Source: an uncultured bacterium
GTDB taxonomy: Bacteria > Patescibacteriota > Saccharimonadia > Saccharimonadales > Saccharimonadaceae
Length of the DNA: 64,000 nt
Assembly (NCBI GenBank): GCA_903832635.1
Contig: CAILCF010000003.1
Span: 40,394 to 104,393, forward strand
Direction: 5' to 3'
Below, piece by piece: positions 34,750 to 44,681 of this stretch. Both the position numbers and the translations under genes were made by a program. The stretch's first letter is position 1; the number at the start of each line of letters is the position of its first letter. The notes under the pieces were generated by a model. That model searched no databases. It saw nothing but the letters and a program-made list of their open reading frames with translations, and had not been told where the DNA came from.

Positions 34750-35830
34750 GATAAAGCGTCCTCAGGCGGAAATACGATTTTGGTGTGACAAAAAATTTGC
34801 ACAACAAGCGTCTGAACTTATTGGCCATTTTGATGAAAAAATACCAGTACAGACAATTTTTGCAGGTAAATTACGAAGATATCATCATCTGACAGTATTT
34901 CGTCAGTTATTTTGGCCATCGTTAGTATTTAGAAATATTCGAGACATGTTTCTAGTCGCTGCTGGTTTTTTTCAAAGCATATTTAAATTAGTAGTTTGGA
35001 GGCCGGATGTAGTGTTTACAAAAGGTGGGTATGTATGTCTACCGGTTGGAGTTGCCGCATATTTTTTGAGAATTCCTATTGTCGTACACGACTCTGATGC
35101 ATATCCGGGATTAACAAACCGGATACTTGGCAAATGGGCAAGTGCCATTGCAACAGGTGCTCCACTTGAACACTATAATTATCCCAAAGACATATCCCGC
35201 TATGTAGGGATACCGATTGGTTCAGAATATCATAAGTTTTCTGACCAGGAACAAACAGATGCCAAAAAAAAGTGGGGGATAACAACGAGAAAGCCACTTC
35301 TAGTAGTAACAGGCGGTGGACTTGGGGCTAGCCGGATAAATGACGCCGTTGTTTTCTCATTGGACGAATTACTCAAACTTGTCTCTGTCGTTTTAATTAG
35401 CGGGGCAGGGCAGTATGAAGATTTGTTGTCAAAAATACCCGAAAATCACAAAGAACTTCAATTGTATCCGTTTATTTCTGATAATTTCGCATCGCTTCTT
35501 GGCGCTGCTGATTTGGTTATTGCACGTGCCGGCGCAACAACAATATTGGAATTGGCTGCTTTGGAAAAACCAACGATTATTATCCCTAATGCAAAACTAA
35601 CCGGTGGTCATCAGCTTAAAAACGCAGAAGTATATAAAAAGAAAAACGCTGCGGTTGTATTGGACGAGGATGAAATGATTGAAAATCCAAAACTAATCAT
35701 AGAAGTCGTCAACCAGGTTATTTCTGATAACCAAAAAACAAAAAAGATGACTCGAATTTTTGCTTCGTTTGCACGGCCGAACGCCGCCAAAGATGTCGCC
35801 GAAATGATAATAGCAAGTACTAAAAAATAA
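34676..35830 (+). CDS. murG: UDP-N-acetylglucosamine transferase MurG (lipid II synthase)
   Basis: 384 residues. Adds GlcNAc to lipid I at the inner face of the membrane. N-terminal loop AVGGGSGGHVTPVIAVL, acceptor-side FTKGGYVCLPVGVAAY and HDSDAYPGLTNR, and the donor-site loop VVTGGGLGASRIND with ARAGATTILELAALEKPTIIIP. The start lies inside ftsW: AAAGGAGGCCAAGG directly precedes ATG, and the 74-nt overlap between the two genes is real because both termini are conserved. The membrane-associating patch is basic (LRRYHHLTVFRQLFWP). Confidence 0.96.
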   Translation: MRILAVGGGSGGHVTPVIAVLREIRIKRPQAEIRFWCDKKFAQQASELIGHFDEKIPVQTIFAGKLRRYHHLTVFRQLFWPSLVFRNIRDMFLVAAGFFQSIFKLVVWRPDVVFTKGGYVCLPVGVAAYFLRIPIVVHDSDAYPGLTNRILGKWASAIATGAPLEHYNYPKDISRYVGIPIGSEYHKFSDQEQTDAKKKWGITTRKPLLVVTGGGLGASRINDAVVFSLDELLKLVSVVLISGAGQYEDLLSKIPENHKELQLYPFISDNFASLLGAADLVIARAGATTILELAALEKPTIIIPNAKLTGGHQLKNAEVYKKKNAAVVLDEDEMIENPKLIIEVVNQVISDNQKTKKMTRIFASFARPNAAKDVAEMIIASTKK

Positions 35831-35836
35831 TTTAAA

Positions 35837-36766
35837 ATGAAAATATTTAAAAAAAATAAGTCTGACATCCCAAGACGAAGATCCACAGAAAATATTAAAG
35901 ACAAACCGCCTAATCCGCGTTTATTTAAAAGGAATAGTACGCTGGCAGGTACAAAATCGAAACGTCTAGATAGTAATGGTTCGGGTGAAGACTATAAATC
36001 AACTCGAACTCATGTCCATGGCCTATCAATAAAAAGACGTAAAATTTCTAGCTTATTAATAATTATTTTATTTGCGGCAATACCAATCTATCTTATTATT
36101 AGTAATTTTACAGCTACTGTTGATATAAGCGTTTCAAACAGCGGACCTGTCAAAGTAATAGACAAACAGAAGTATCGTGAATCTATTCAAAGTTACTTAA
36201 ACCAAAACCCAATTAGCAGGTTAAATTTTTTGCTAAATCAATCAAACCTGACTGATTTCGTATCTGCAAAAAATCCGGAGATATCAGAGGTTTCCTTGGG
36301 AAGAATGACCGGGATTGGGGTCACAGACTTTATCATTACGATGCGATTACCGGTTGCTGGTTGGCAAATCAATAATAAGCAATATTATGTGGACTCAAAT
36401 GGGGTACCTTTTGAAATTAATTATTTCCAAGCTCCTACCGTACAAATAGTAGATAACAGTGGTATTTCCTATAAAATAGGGACAACAGCTATCGCTAGTA
36501 ATCGATTTTTAAGTTTTATCGGCAGAATAGTCGCTCTCACGAAGGCAAGTGGCTATACGGTAACCCAAGCCCTATTGCCTCCACAAACGACCAGAGAGCT
36601 TCAGGTTAGGTTAAAAGAAACCAGTTATTATATAAAACTTTCAATAGATAGACCGGCAGGGGAGCAGGTAGAAGATATGGTAACGGCAATAAGATATTTT
36701 TCTTCTCATGGCCAGTCACCACAATATGTAGATGTACGTGTTAGTGGAAAAGCTTTCTACAAATAA
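35837..36766 (+). CDS. ftsQ: FtsQ/DivIB-like division protein
   Basis: 309 residues: long basic disordered N-terminus (about 70), one membrane helix (ISSLLIIILFAAIPIYLIIS, about 71-90), then an extracellular POTRA-like region and FtsQ domain (VIDKQKYRESIQSYL...VSLGRMTGIGVTDFIITMRLPVAGW). It is the last gene of the cluster. FtsA and FtsZ, which often follow, are not here. Call based on topology, position and FtsQ-like pattern; moderately sure. Confidence 0.78.
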   Translation: MKIFKKNKSDIPRRRSTENIKDKPPNPRLFKRNSTLAGTKSKRLDSNGSGEDYKSTRTHVHGLSIKRRKISSLLIIILFAAIPIYLIISNFTATVDISVSNSGPVKVIDKQKYRESIQSYLNQNPISRLNFLLNQSNLTDFVSAKNPEISEVSLGRMTGIGVTDFIITMRLPVAGWQINNKQYYVDSNGVPFEINYFQAPTVQIVDNSGISYKIGTTAIASNRFLSFIGRIVALTKASGYTVTQALLPPQTTRELQVRLKETSYYIKLSIDRPAGEQVEDMVTAIRYFSSHGQSPQYVDVRVSGKAFYK

Positions 36767-37470
36767 CCATTGGGTTGTTTCCCCACCCTTCAGAAGTGTT
36801 CCATTTATGTTCTTATTTATAATACACATAGAGTATTAAGAAAAAACATATAGTAATACCAAATCAATAAAAAAGCAAATATAAGTAATTAGGTGAGGAC
36901 AGTGTAGTGGTTTATATATATACAACATGTCTGTGGAAAAGCAAATACGTACTAATTCACAAAACAGACGACCGGCTATATTATCAGCTACACCCAAAAA
37001 AATCATTGATAGACTAATAATGATGAGTAATATAAACAAGTATAGAAACAAATAGTTTCTTACAACAATAACTTATTGTCGTGAACAGACCACCCTACTA
37101 CAAAGGGAGTATATCAATAATTACCAGTAGAATAGACACATAGTAAGTCACAATACGAACATATTAAAGAAGTCGTAAAAGGTATATTGTGCGACGTATA
37201 GAATATATTAAAAACATGAATCAACATGTGTCCTGTTTTTAGTATTTATGCATATAATTATCACTCCGCTTTCGATTACACTATCCTGCTTTTCATTACT
37301 CCACTTTTTTATCGATATTTCCCAATCAACCTTCATGAATATCAAATTGAATATTTAACATTCTTGCTTTCGCCATAAGTCCAAATATTTTTTGAATGCA
37401 ACACTAATAAGTAATGTTCTAATTATGTTCCATCGTATATTTATTAGTGATATGTATTAAAAAAAGTATT
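36767..37470. other. 704-nt AT-rich gap between convergent genes
   Basis: No supported gene on either strand; frames are broken by frequent stops and the few short frames lack ribosome sites. One inverted repeat (TAAAAACA 37209-37216 with TGTTTTTA 37234-37241) could serve as a terminator in both directions. Unusually long for a tail-to-tail gap in this compact DNA, so a decayed gene or an RNA is possible. Confidence 0.5.
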
Positions 37471-40116
37471 TTAGTGTTTAATTTTTAAATCTCTATCGGA
37501 CTTACCAGCTGCGGTTTCTTGATTCTTTTTCTTGCGAGAACGTATACGTTTTCTTTTTGGTTTTGATTCCAGCTCTATTACATTAGAGGTGGAAGTTACC
37601 CCCTGCCCTGTTGTTAAAGCTGTATTATCGAAAACCGGTTTTATTCCGATTGGCCATTTAATCTCATGTTTTTGCTGTACAGGTGCCCTTGGTGGGCTCC
37701 CAACGGGCCGGATAGCATCAGCTATCTCATTTTCCACATCTGCGCGACTTCGGCTGTAGTGGCGACGAGTATTTTCAATAATCCTACCGGTGTTGTCAGT
37801 CTGTGGGATTGGTAGGGTCAGGGTCCTTGCGTTAAAGGCCGGGGCTTTTTCTCCGTCAATTACCATATTGATAACAAAATTTCGATTATGCATCTGTAAC
37901 AGATCGGTTGGTTCAAATTGAGGTTCGAATTGTTTAGCAAGTATTGGGGCATCATCTGCTGAAACACGGAAAGAGATCATTGTACCGACATTACCAAAAA
38001 CAGCATCACGGACATTTTCACTCATCTGGCTAATATATTGATTAGCTACTGTAAGATTCAAACCGTACTTACGAGCCTCAGACAGAATAGTTGCGAACGA
38101 ATCTGTAGCAAAGTTTTGGAATTCATCGACATAAAGATAAAATGGACGTCGATCTTCAATCCGTTCGATATCGGAACGGCTCATCGAAGCAAGTTGAATC
38201 TTGGTTACTAGGAAAGCCCCCAGGATTGAAGCATTATCTTCCCCTATTAGACCCTTTGATAAATTGACTATAAAAATTTTGCCATCGTCCATTATTTGTC
38301 GGATATCAAAAGTAGATTTTGGTTGTCCGATAATATTTCGGATAATAGGATTAGCCGTAAATGCTCCAACCTTGTTTAACACTGGCGAAATCGCCTCTGC
38401 AACGAACTTGTCGTTCCAACTTGCAAATTCAACCTTCCAAAAATTTGAAACGACGGCGTCTTGACAATAAGTTAGCGTATTTTCCCTAAATTTTTTATCT
38501 GTTAACATTCTGGTTATATCTAACATAGTTGTTTCAGGCCTGTCTAAAAGTGCTAATATCGTATACCTAAGGATATATTCAAGTCTGGGACCCCAAGACT
38601 CACCAAACATGCGTTTTAGGACCCCGATTACCTCGGAGCTGATATTGGTCTTTTGGTTTGGATCGGTTACTTCTAGCGGGTTAAAACCAAGTGGGAAAGC
38701 CGTATCAGCCGGGTTGAAATATACAACATCTTCAAGCCGACTACCGGGGATAAATCGCATGTTATCAACTGCGAAATCGCCGTGCGGATCAATAATAGCA
38801 TAACCATGGCCGTGGAATATGTCGCTGAGTGCAAATAGTGCCAACGTACCAGTTTTGCCCGAACCAGTTTGACCAATAATATATACATGTCTGGATCTGT
38901 CCGAACGCAGCATACCGAATTGATGATTAACACCACGGAAATTAGTCATCCCGAAGGCGCTGATATTCTCATCTACTTCACTATTACCGGTAATAATTGG
39001 GAGTTTAGATGGTGGTTCGGCTGTTTTACTGCTGGCCCAAACTACATTCGGAGTTTCGACATTAGTGTGAGGCAAATGGAATACGCTTGCAAGTTCTTCG
39101 ATATTTAAAATAAACCCAACATCCTTGAATTCCCGGTTGCGGTAACTAGCTAAACCATCGGTGTTAAAACTGGCATCGGACATTTTAAACCCATTTAGAT
39201 TCGTGCTGTTGAATTGTTTAAAAGTACCAACAATTGCCTGCATCCGAAGGTGGGCATTAGCTGTACTCTCCCCCAAATAAACCAGACGTATTTTAACCTG
39301 GTATCCAAGTTTTGTTGCTTTTTTCTCTGCTTCGGATATACGCGTCTTGTCGCGTTCGGAAAGTTCCTTTACTGCTGTGCTCCCCTGTCCTGCTTCTGGT
39401 GGTTTCCATAAAGCCTCAAGTAATCCGGTTAACCAAGCCAAACCACCTCCGTTACCAAAGATAGAAGCAGCGCCTCCATTTTTAATACCTTTTATCCATC
39501 TGTCGGATGTTTTATGCCAGTCATCTTCGATTGGCCGCATCAGTATCTGTATCCAGACTTCTTCACCGGTTGATTCTAGTTTAGCTAGTGCTCCAGTTAT
39601 CCCCGCCAAGGGGTCAACTTCAAAGTTTTGAAAGGTTTTTATTGGTAATACTTCACTGTCGATCAAGGTCACTTCAGAAGTATAAATTACACTGTGTTTA
39701 CTTTCGTGTTTTACATAATCCTCATCCGCAACTCGGATTTGGACGCTTGGATATTGCGAGTATATCTGTCCTTCGACGAAACTTCGTAATGTACGAGGGA
39801 CCCAGGCATAAAAACGAATTTGTCCATCAATAGAAGCAACTTCAAAACTAAGATGCTCTTGTCTTCCTTTGTTTAAGTTAAGTTCTTCATTGTCGCGTAA
39901 AATGCCATGCAAACTCGCGAACAGTTGTTCAGCAGCAAGCTCGGATTTATCATTAGCCTTTGGTATTTCTAGAACCAACAAGTCACTTTCGGTTTCGAAA
40001 ATCTCTTCATCGACTCTGCGGTAATTCCGCCAAGTTAAATAAAGAAGAATAATAACTATTGGCACCCAAACATACCATTGCAATAAAAAATTTAAAACAG
40101 ATAAAACAATACCCAT
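37471..40116 (-). CDS. Type IV secretion/conjugation ATPase with membrane anchor (TraG/VirD4-VirB4 like)
   Basis: 881 residues: two N-terminal hydrophobic stretches (about 5-27), a 390-residue N-terminal region (FtsK/VirB4-like accessory fold), then a RecA-type motor with Walker A IGQTGSGKTGTL (about 416-423), FHGHGYAIIDPHGDF and Walker B FYLYVDEFQNFAT, and the QYISQMSENVRDAVFGNVG sensor region. The C-terminus is a basic disordered tail. Likely powers DNA or protein transfer by the type IV-like apparatus common in CPR bacteria. No other vir genes adjacent, apart from a VirB2-like protein at 60-61 kb. Confidence 0.85.
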   Translation of the reverse strand: MGIVLSVLNFLLQWYVWVPIVIILLYLTWRNYRRVDEEIFETESDLLVLEIPKANDKSELAAEQLFASLHGILRDNEELNLNKGRQEHLSFEVASIDGQIRFYAWVPRTLRSFVEGQIYSQYPSVQIRVADEDYVKHESKHSVIYTSEVTLIDSEVLPIKTFQNFEVDPLAGITGALAKLESTGEEVWIQILMRPIEDDWHKTSDRWIKGIKNGGAASIFGNGGGLAWLTGLLEALWKPPEAGQGSTAVKELSERDKTRISEAEKKATKLGYQVKIRLVYLGESTANAHLRMQAIVGTFKQFNSTNLNGFKMSDASFNTDGLASYRNREFKDVGFILNIEELASVFHLPHTNVETPNVVWASSKTAEPPSKLPIITGNSEVDENISAFGMTNFRGVNHQFGMLRSDRSRHVYIIGQTGSGKTGTLALFALSDIFHGHGYAIIDPHGDFAVDNMRFIPGSRLEDVVYFNPADTAFPLGFNPLEVTDPNQKTNISSEVIGVLKRMFGESWGPRLEYILRYTILALLDRPETTMLDITRMLTDKKFRENTLTYCQDAVVSNFWKVEFASWNDKFVAEAISPVLNKVGAFTANPIIRNIIGQPKSTFDIRQIMDDGKIFIVNLSKGLIGEDNASILGAFLVTKIQLASMSRSDIERIEDRRPFYLYVDEFQNFATDSFATILSEARKYGLNLTVANQYISQMSENVRDAVFGNVGTMISFRVSADDAPILAKQFEPQFEPTDLLQMHNRNFVINMVIDGEKAPAFNARTLTLPIPQTDNTGRIIENTRRHYSRSRADVENEIADAIRPVGSPPRAPVQQKHEIKWPIGIKPVFDNTALTTGQGVTSTSNVIELESKPKRKRIRSRKKKNQETAAGKSDRDLKIKH

Positions 40117-40160
40117 AATTTACTCTATTATTGTCTCATTAGGAGAGCCTCTTGGCAATG

Positions 40161-41216
40161 TTAGTTTAATGTCGGTTCAAATTTATAAGTTGCTTTAGCA
40201 ACCCGTTTGAATTGGGTTTTGCTTTGCAGATTTAGCAAAATCGTAGTTTCTTTTACTTGACGACTTTTAAGCACTCTTTTGACAATCTCATCTCGATGAA
40301 GCGGTTCTTTTGAATCTTTCAAAACATCTGCAATGATATCAGCAACCGTTCCTCGGCTGAATCCCCAGCTGTCTAATGCATAAATTCCCCGCCCGATAAG
40401 GACGAATCGGCTATCTTTTATTAGCTCGTTGTGGATTGCTTGGGTTGTTACGTCTTTGCGTTTGAAACTACTATCTTTGATTGATTCGGCTATTTCCGAA
40501 AAGTGCATTGGTTTGCCAGCTTCAGTTAATATTACGAAAATTTTATCTCGGATATTTTTAGGATTAACTGTTGGCCACTTAACTAATCCCCAATTGTTAC
40601 CCAGATGTGCCAGGCATTTCGAAACACTGGCGTAAGCGCGAACGTAACTGGGGTGTTCGTAAGGTAATTGTTGGTGAAGCTGTTCAATTGACAAAGGCTC
40701 ACCATGCTTTTTAATTGCTGAAACAATCTTGTCAACTTCTGAACGAATTTTTTTAGAGTCACCGTATTCTCGGATTCCTACGCTAAGGAAATAATTATCA
40801 TTTTGATCGACTACAGTTAGTCCCGGGGCTAGCTCGGCAATAAATGCAACCCTTGATCGATCTCGTTGGCTAGTTGAACTATCAAAAAGTCGATCGGTTA
40901 AATCTTGGACCCTAGCAACTCTCCCCATCTCTGACAGTTCACGTATAAAAGTTTTTTCGATGTTGCCGATTGTTGCAACTTTCCCGTTTTCAACGGCAGT
41001 TTTAAGTTTTGCAAGAATTGCTTTTTCCAATTGACGAACTCGCTCTCTGGTAATACCTAAAAGTTCACCGATTTGTTCTAGTGTTTCGCGGCGATCATAA
41101 AGCCCAAAGCGCCTAGTAATAATTTCACGTTCACGCTCTTGATCAATAACTCCTAATATGTCATCTATATTAGCCTCTAGGTTGATTTTTTGATCTTTTT
41201 CTGACGTATTGCTCAT
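40161..41216 (-). CDS. Sigma-70 region 4 fused to HARE-HTH (RpoE-delta-like) domains
   Basis: 351 residues. Residues about 18-75 are a textbook sigma region 4 (QEREREIITRRFGL...TLEQIGELLGITRERVRQLE), but no region 2 or 3 exists, so it cannot be a complete sigma factor. Further on are winged-helix units; one (about 215-290: AGKPMHFSEIAESI...IHNELIKDSRFVLIGRGIYAL) matches the HARE-HTH/RNA polymerase delta subunit fold, and another precedes it near 150-210. It probably binds RNA polymerase or promoter DNA as an accessory factor. Driven by a consensus promoter. Confidence 0.8.
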   Translation of the reverse strand: MSNTSEKDQKINLEANIDDILGVIDQEREREIITRRFGLYDRRETLEQIGELLGITRERVRQLEKAILAKLKTAVENGKVATIGNIEKTFIRELSEMGRVARVQDLTDRLFDSSTSQRDRSRVAFIAELAPGLTVVDQNDNYFLSVGIREYGDSKKIRSEVDKIVSAIKKHGEPLSIEQLHQQLPYEHPSYVRAYASVSKCLAHLGNNWGLVKWPTVNPKNIRDKIFVILTEAGKPMHFSEIAESIKDSSFKRKDVTTQAIHNELIKDSRFVLIGRGIYALDSWGFSRGTVADIIADVLKDSKEPLHRDEIVKRVLKSRQVKETTILLNLQSKTQFKRVAKATYKFEPTLN

Positions 41217-41273
41217 GCCTTATCTTTCTTTCCGCCCACTTTAGAAAATGTTTATTATATAAATCTACTTTGC

Positions 41274-41302
41274 ATTATAAAATATAATTTTTATAATGTC
41301 AA
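41274..41302 (-). promoter_or_regulatory. Consensus promoter for the sigma-4/HARE gene
   Basis: On the minus strand: TTGACA (41302-41297), 17 nt, TATAAT (41279-41274). Both hexamers and the spacing are perfect consensus, the strongest promoter noticed in the window. The leader is about 50 nt with GGAAAG near the start codon. Confidence 0.82.
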
Positions 41303-41371
41303 ACATTGTATATACTGCACTAATTATATCATGAAATAGACATGGTATGTAAATAGTGGTGTGGAAATTAA

Positions 41372-43711
41372 TTATGCTTTTTTACGTTTAGTTTTAGAGG
41401 TTTTTGCAGATTTTTTAAGTGGTATACGTCTTTTTTTACTAGCGGGGGCTGACTTTAATAACTCTAACGCTTGTTCAAGAGAGATATTTGCAGGTATGAC
41501 GTCCTTTGGAATCTTGGCATTTTTACTTCCATCTGTCACATATGGGCCATATCGTCCCTTTAAAACCTTGACCCCATTACCAAAATCAGCGATATTCTTT
41601 TCTGCTTCAGTTTTTAACTTTGAACCGTATAACTGGAGTGCTTCTTCAAGTGTTATGGTGTGTGGATCAAGTGGCTTGATGCTGACGAATAACTTATCAA
41701 TTTGGATATAGGGTCCAAAACGTCCGATGTTTGCTTTTATATCCTTACCATCAGGAGTTTTCCCAACCAATCGGGGTAATTTAAATGCGTGTAGAGCTTC
41801 TTCGAGTGTTACATTATCAATTTTTCTGCCTGCGGGCATCGGGGCAAATTGCGGTTTATTAATCTTGTCGTCAGAACTTCCTAATTGCAACATTGGCCCA
41901 AATCTTCCAAATCGCGCAATGACCGGCCGGTCTGTTTTTGGATCGGTACCGATATCACGGACTTTTGCAACAGAGCTACGTTCAATTTCACCAGAGTTTT
42001 CGATAAGTTTATGGAAAGGTGTGTAAAAGTGGTCCAGCATAGTGTTTCTGGCCAGCGACCCAGCGGCAATTTTATCAAATTCAGTCTCTACTTTGGCGGT
42101 AAAATCATAATCAACGACAGGTTCAAAATGATTTATCAAAAAATCGCTTAATACTTCTCCGGAAGGAGTTGGGACTAACTTACCTTTATCAGAACCGGTC
42201 TTTTCTTGCTCGATTTCGCGGGCAATCGATCCGTCCGATAGTTTTAAACAGATGACATCACGCGGGTTGCCCTCGTTTACACCTTTTTCAGCATAACCCC
42301 TGACCTGAACAGTATTAATAATAGTTGCATAAGTAGATGGGCGTCCAATTCCTAAATCTTCCAATTTTTTTACCAAACTTCCCTCGCTATAACGAGCTGG
42401 AGGTCTGTCGAATATTTGACTTGCAGTTGCAATTTGCAACTGTAATGAATCGCCACCGTTAACTTTAGGTAAAATGTCGGCATCTTTTTTACCTCCTCCG
42501 TAAACTTTCAAAAAACCATCGAAGAGTATAACCTCCCCTTTTGCTTCAAGACTTTGGTTGCCATTACTAATTTTTATTGTTACAACTGTTTTTTCCAGTT
42601 TTGCGGGTGCCATTTGGCTGGCCAGCGTTCGTCTGCGAATTAGGTCGTAAAGTTTTTGATCATATGCATTGCTACTGGCGGATTTTCGCGATATGTCTGT
42701 CGGTCGGATAGCTTCGTGTGCTTCTTGGGCATTAGCGGATTTGGTTTTATATGCACGAACCTGACTATATTTATCACCATATTCCTTTTTGATATATCTT
42801 GCGGCAGCTGCAATTGCCTGGCCACTTAAATTAACCGAATCAGTTCGCATATAAGTGATTTTTCCATCTTGGTAAAGCTTTTGGGCACCTGACATAGTTG
42901 CCTTGGCGCTAAATCCCAGTCTGATGTTGGCATCTTGTTGAAGGGTGCTGGTTGTAAATGGTGCCGCTGGGTTGCGAGTTGACGGACTATTCGTGATATC
43001 AGAAACAGTGAAAGATGCACCTACTAAACTTTCAAGAAATTCGTGAGCATCTTTTTCGGTGCTAAATCTTTTTGGTAATTCTGCTGATAAAGTATCTTTG
43101 CCATGTTTGAATAAAGCAACAATTTTAAAGACAGACGAACCATTAAATGACTCAATTTCACGCTCCCTCTCTACCAGTAAACGAACAGCTGGTGATTGAA
43201 CGCGCCCGGCTGACTTTCCACCGGGGACTTTTCGCCAAACCACTGGTGATAATTCAAATCCGACTATCCTATCCAGGATTTGTCTGGCTTGTTGAGCCCG
43301 TACCAGGTCCATATCGATTGTTCTGGGGTTTTTAATCGCCTCTTCGATAGCGCTTTTGGTAATTTCGTGGAAAACTATCCTTTTAGTTGTTTTTGGATCA
43401 AGTTTTAAAACCTCCGCCAGATGCCAGGCGATTGCCTCACCTTCCCGATCTTCATCAGTTGCAAGCCAAACCTTCTCGGCTGATTTAACAGCGTTTCTTA
43501 GTCCGGCAATAATTTTTTTCTTATCAACATCGATTTCGTAGGTAGTTTCGTATCCATTTATAATATCAATCGGTGGTCTGCCATCAGCGGTTTTTTTGAC
43601 GATACTACGAATATGACCGACGCTGGAAAGCACCGTAAAATCACTACCCAAATATTTTTCGATAGTTTTTCCTTTGGCGGGAGATTCGACAATCACCAAG
43701 TTCTTGTTCAT
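41372..43711 (-). CDS. topA: DNA topoisomerase I
   Basis: 779 residues. Relaxes negative supercoils through a 5'-phosphotyrosine. TOPRIM domain begins NLVIVESPAKGKTIEKYLG; DEDREGEAIAWHL holds the metal site; the active tyrosine is in GKITYMRTDSVNLS. The C-terminus lacks tetracysteine zinc fingers and instead has about four GRFGPY-type repeats (ARFGRFGPMLQLG, NIGRFGPYIQI, KGRYGPYVTD) and a Lys-rich tail, as in Actinobacteria and other CPR. ATG 43711 is preferred over TTG 43717; a TATAAA lies 9 nt upstream. Confidence 0.96.
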   Translation of the reverse strand: MNKNLVIVESPAKGKTIEKYLGSDFTVLSSVGHIRSIVKKTADGRPPIDIINGYETTYEIDVDKKKIIAGLRNAVKSAEKVWLATDEDREGEAIAWHLAEVLKLDPKTTKRIVFHEITKSAIEEAIKNPRTIDMDLVRAQQARQILDRIVGFELSPVVWRKVPGGKSAGRVQSPAVRLLVEREREIESFNGSSVFKIVALFKHGKDTLSAELPKRFSTEKDAHEFLESLVGASFTVSDITNSPSTRNPAAPFTTSTLQQDANIRLGFSAKATMSGAQKLYQDGKITYMRTDSVNLSGQAIAAAARYIKKEYGDKYSQVRAYKTKSANAQEAHEAIRPTDISRKSASSNAYDQKLYDLIRRRTLASQMAPAKLEKTVVTIKISNGNQSLEAKGEVILFDGFLKVYGGGKKDADILPKVNGGDSLQLQIATASQIFDRPPARYSEGSLVKKLEDLGIGRPSTYATIINTVQVRGYAEKGVNEGNPRDVICLKLSDGSIAREIEQEKTGSDKGKLVPTPSGEVLSDFLINHFEPVVDYDFTAKVETEFDKIAAGSLARNTMLDHFYTPFHKLIENSGEIERSSVAKVRDIGTDPKTDRPVIARFGRFGPMLQLGSSDDKINKPQFAPMPAGRKIDNVTLEEALHAFKLPRLVGKTPDGKDIKANIGRFGPYIQIDKLFVSIKPLDPHTITLEEALQLYGSKLKTEAEKNIADFGNGVKVLKGRYGPYVTDGSKNAKIPKDVIPANISLEQALELLKSAPASKKRRIPLKKSAKTSKTKRKKA

Positions 43712-43768
43712 AGACAATGCTTTATACTACGCAACTTATTTTGTTTTGTAAACAATATAATGTAATAA

Positions 43769-44626
43769 CTATTTTAAAGTCCATTGATTGCCACCAAGGG
43801 GTCGGATTGTCCCGGAAATTTCTAACATAGTTAAGGTCGTCGAAAACTCTGATATTTTTGCATCGGCAAGACTTTGGAGCTCGTCACCATTTCTGATACC
43901 GGATTGAAGTAGACTGATAATTTTTGACTCCAAAGGTGTTGAGCCCAGCGCTAGCGATGATTGCGGTCGTAGCAATTCCGGAGCAATAACCTCGATTACA
44001 TCTTCGGCGCAAGTTATTGGATGAGCCCCTTGTTTGATTAAATTATTACAACCAACCGATAACGGGGACGTGATATTGCCCGGAACAACGAATACTTCGC
44101 GTCCTTGGCTTAAAGCGTGCATAACGGTCGACAATGTTCCACTCCGGGCAGCAGCTTCGGTTACAATCACGGCATCGGACAACCCAGAAACTATACGATT
44201 GCGATCTAGAAACTGAAAATCCCGTGCTGGTGTAACGGGCTCATATTCACTAATTATTGCGCCTCCGTTCTTGAGGATATCTTCCGACAGTTCTTTGTGG
44301 GTGGCGGGATATATAATATCTACACTGTTTCCCAAAACCGCCAAGGTAACACCTCCGGCATCAAGTGCTGCTCTGTGAGCAATACCGTCAACACCTATTG
44401 CCAAACCACTGATAATAATTATGCCTCTACTGGCTAATTCATTCGCGATTCGATACGTAACTTCCCTACCATAGGCGGTTGGTTTGCGCGAACCAACAAT
44501 CGCCACAGATGGTCGTCGACTTTCAGGTAATTTACCAATAAAGTATAACTTTTTGGGACTTTTATCAATAGTATCTATAATCTGAAGATATTTATGCTTT
44601 AGGGGTGATATTTTATTGATATTCAT
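43769..44626 (-). CDS. dprA: DNA-processing protein DprA
   Basis: 285 residues. Loads RecA on incoming single-stranded DNA during transformation. Rossmann-like DprA motifs: VAIVGSRKPTAYGREVTYRIA, GIIIISGLAIGVDGIAHRAAL, RNRIVSGLSDAVIVTEAAARSGTL, VFVVPGNITSPLSVGCNNLI. A C-terminal winged helix follows. The N-terminal SAM-like domain of longer DprA proteins is missing. It lies before topA, a common pairing, and supports natural competence. Confidence 0.95.
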   Translation of the reverse strand: MNINKISPLKHKYLQIIDTIDKSPKKLYFIGKLPESRRPSVAIVGSRKPTAYGREVTYRIANELASRGIIIISGLAIGVDGIAHRAALDAGGVTLAVLGNSVDIIYPATHKELSEDILKNGGAIISEYEPVTPARDFQFLDRNRIVSGLSDAVIVTEAAARSGTLSTVMHALSQGREVFVVPGNITSPLSVGCNNLIKQGAHPITCAEDVIEVIAPELLRPQSSLALGSTPLESKIISLLQSGIRNGDELQSLADAKISEFSTTLTMLEISGTIRPLGGNQWTLK

Positions 44627-44646
44627 ATGATTTATGTCAAAAAGTG

Positions 44647-44675
44647 TTGACTTTATGTCAAATAAGTGCTAATAT
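44647..44675 (+). promoter_or_regulatory. Plus-strand promoter for an intergenic RNA
   Basis: TTGACT (44647-44652), 17 nt, TAATAT (44670-44675). Transcription would start near 44682, running away from dprA and into a region with no reading frame that ends in an intrinsic terminator. Confidence 0.65.
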
Positions 44676-44681
44676 CAGTTT

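Noticed and set aside
36836..37051. Hydrophobic 71-residue minus-strand frame in the ftsQ gap
   Set aside because: No ribosome site and a composition explained by AT-rich DNA; no conserved pattern.
44627..44680. TTTGACATAAA direct repeats before dprA as a competence operator
   Set aside because: Two copies 21 bp apart are visible on the minus strand, but they overlap the -35 elements of promoters in both directions, which explains them well enough.
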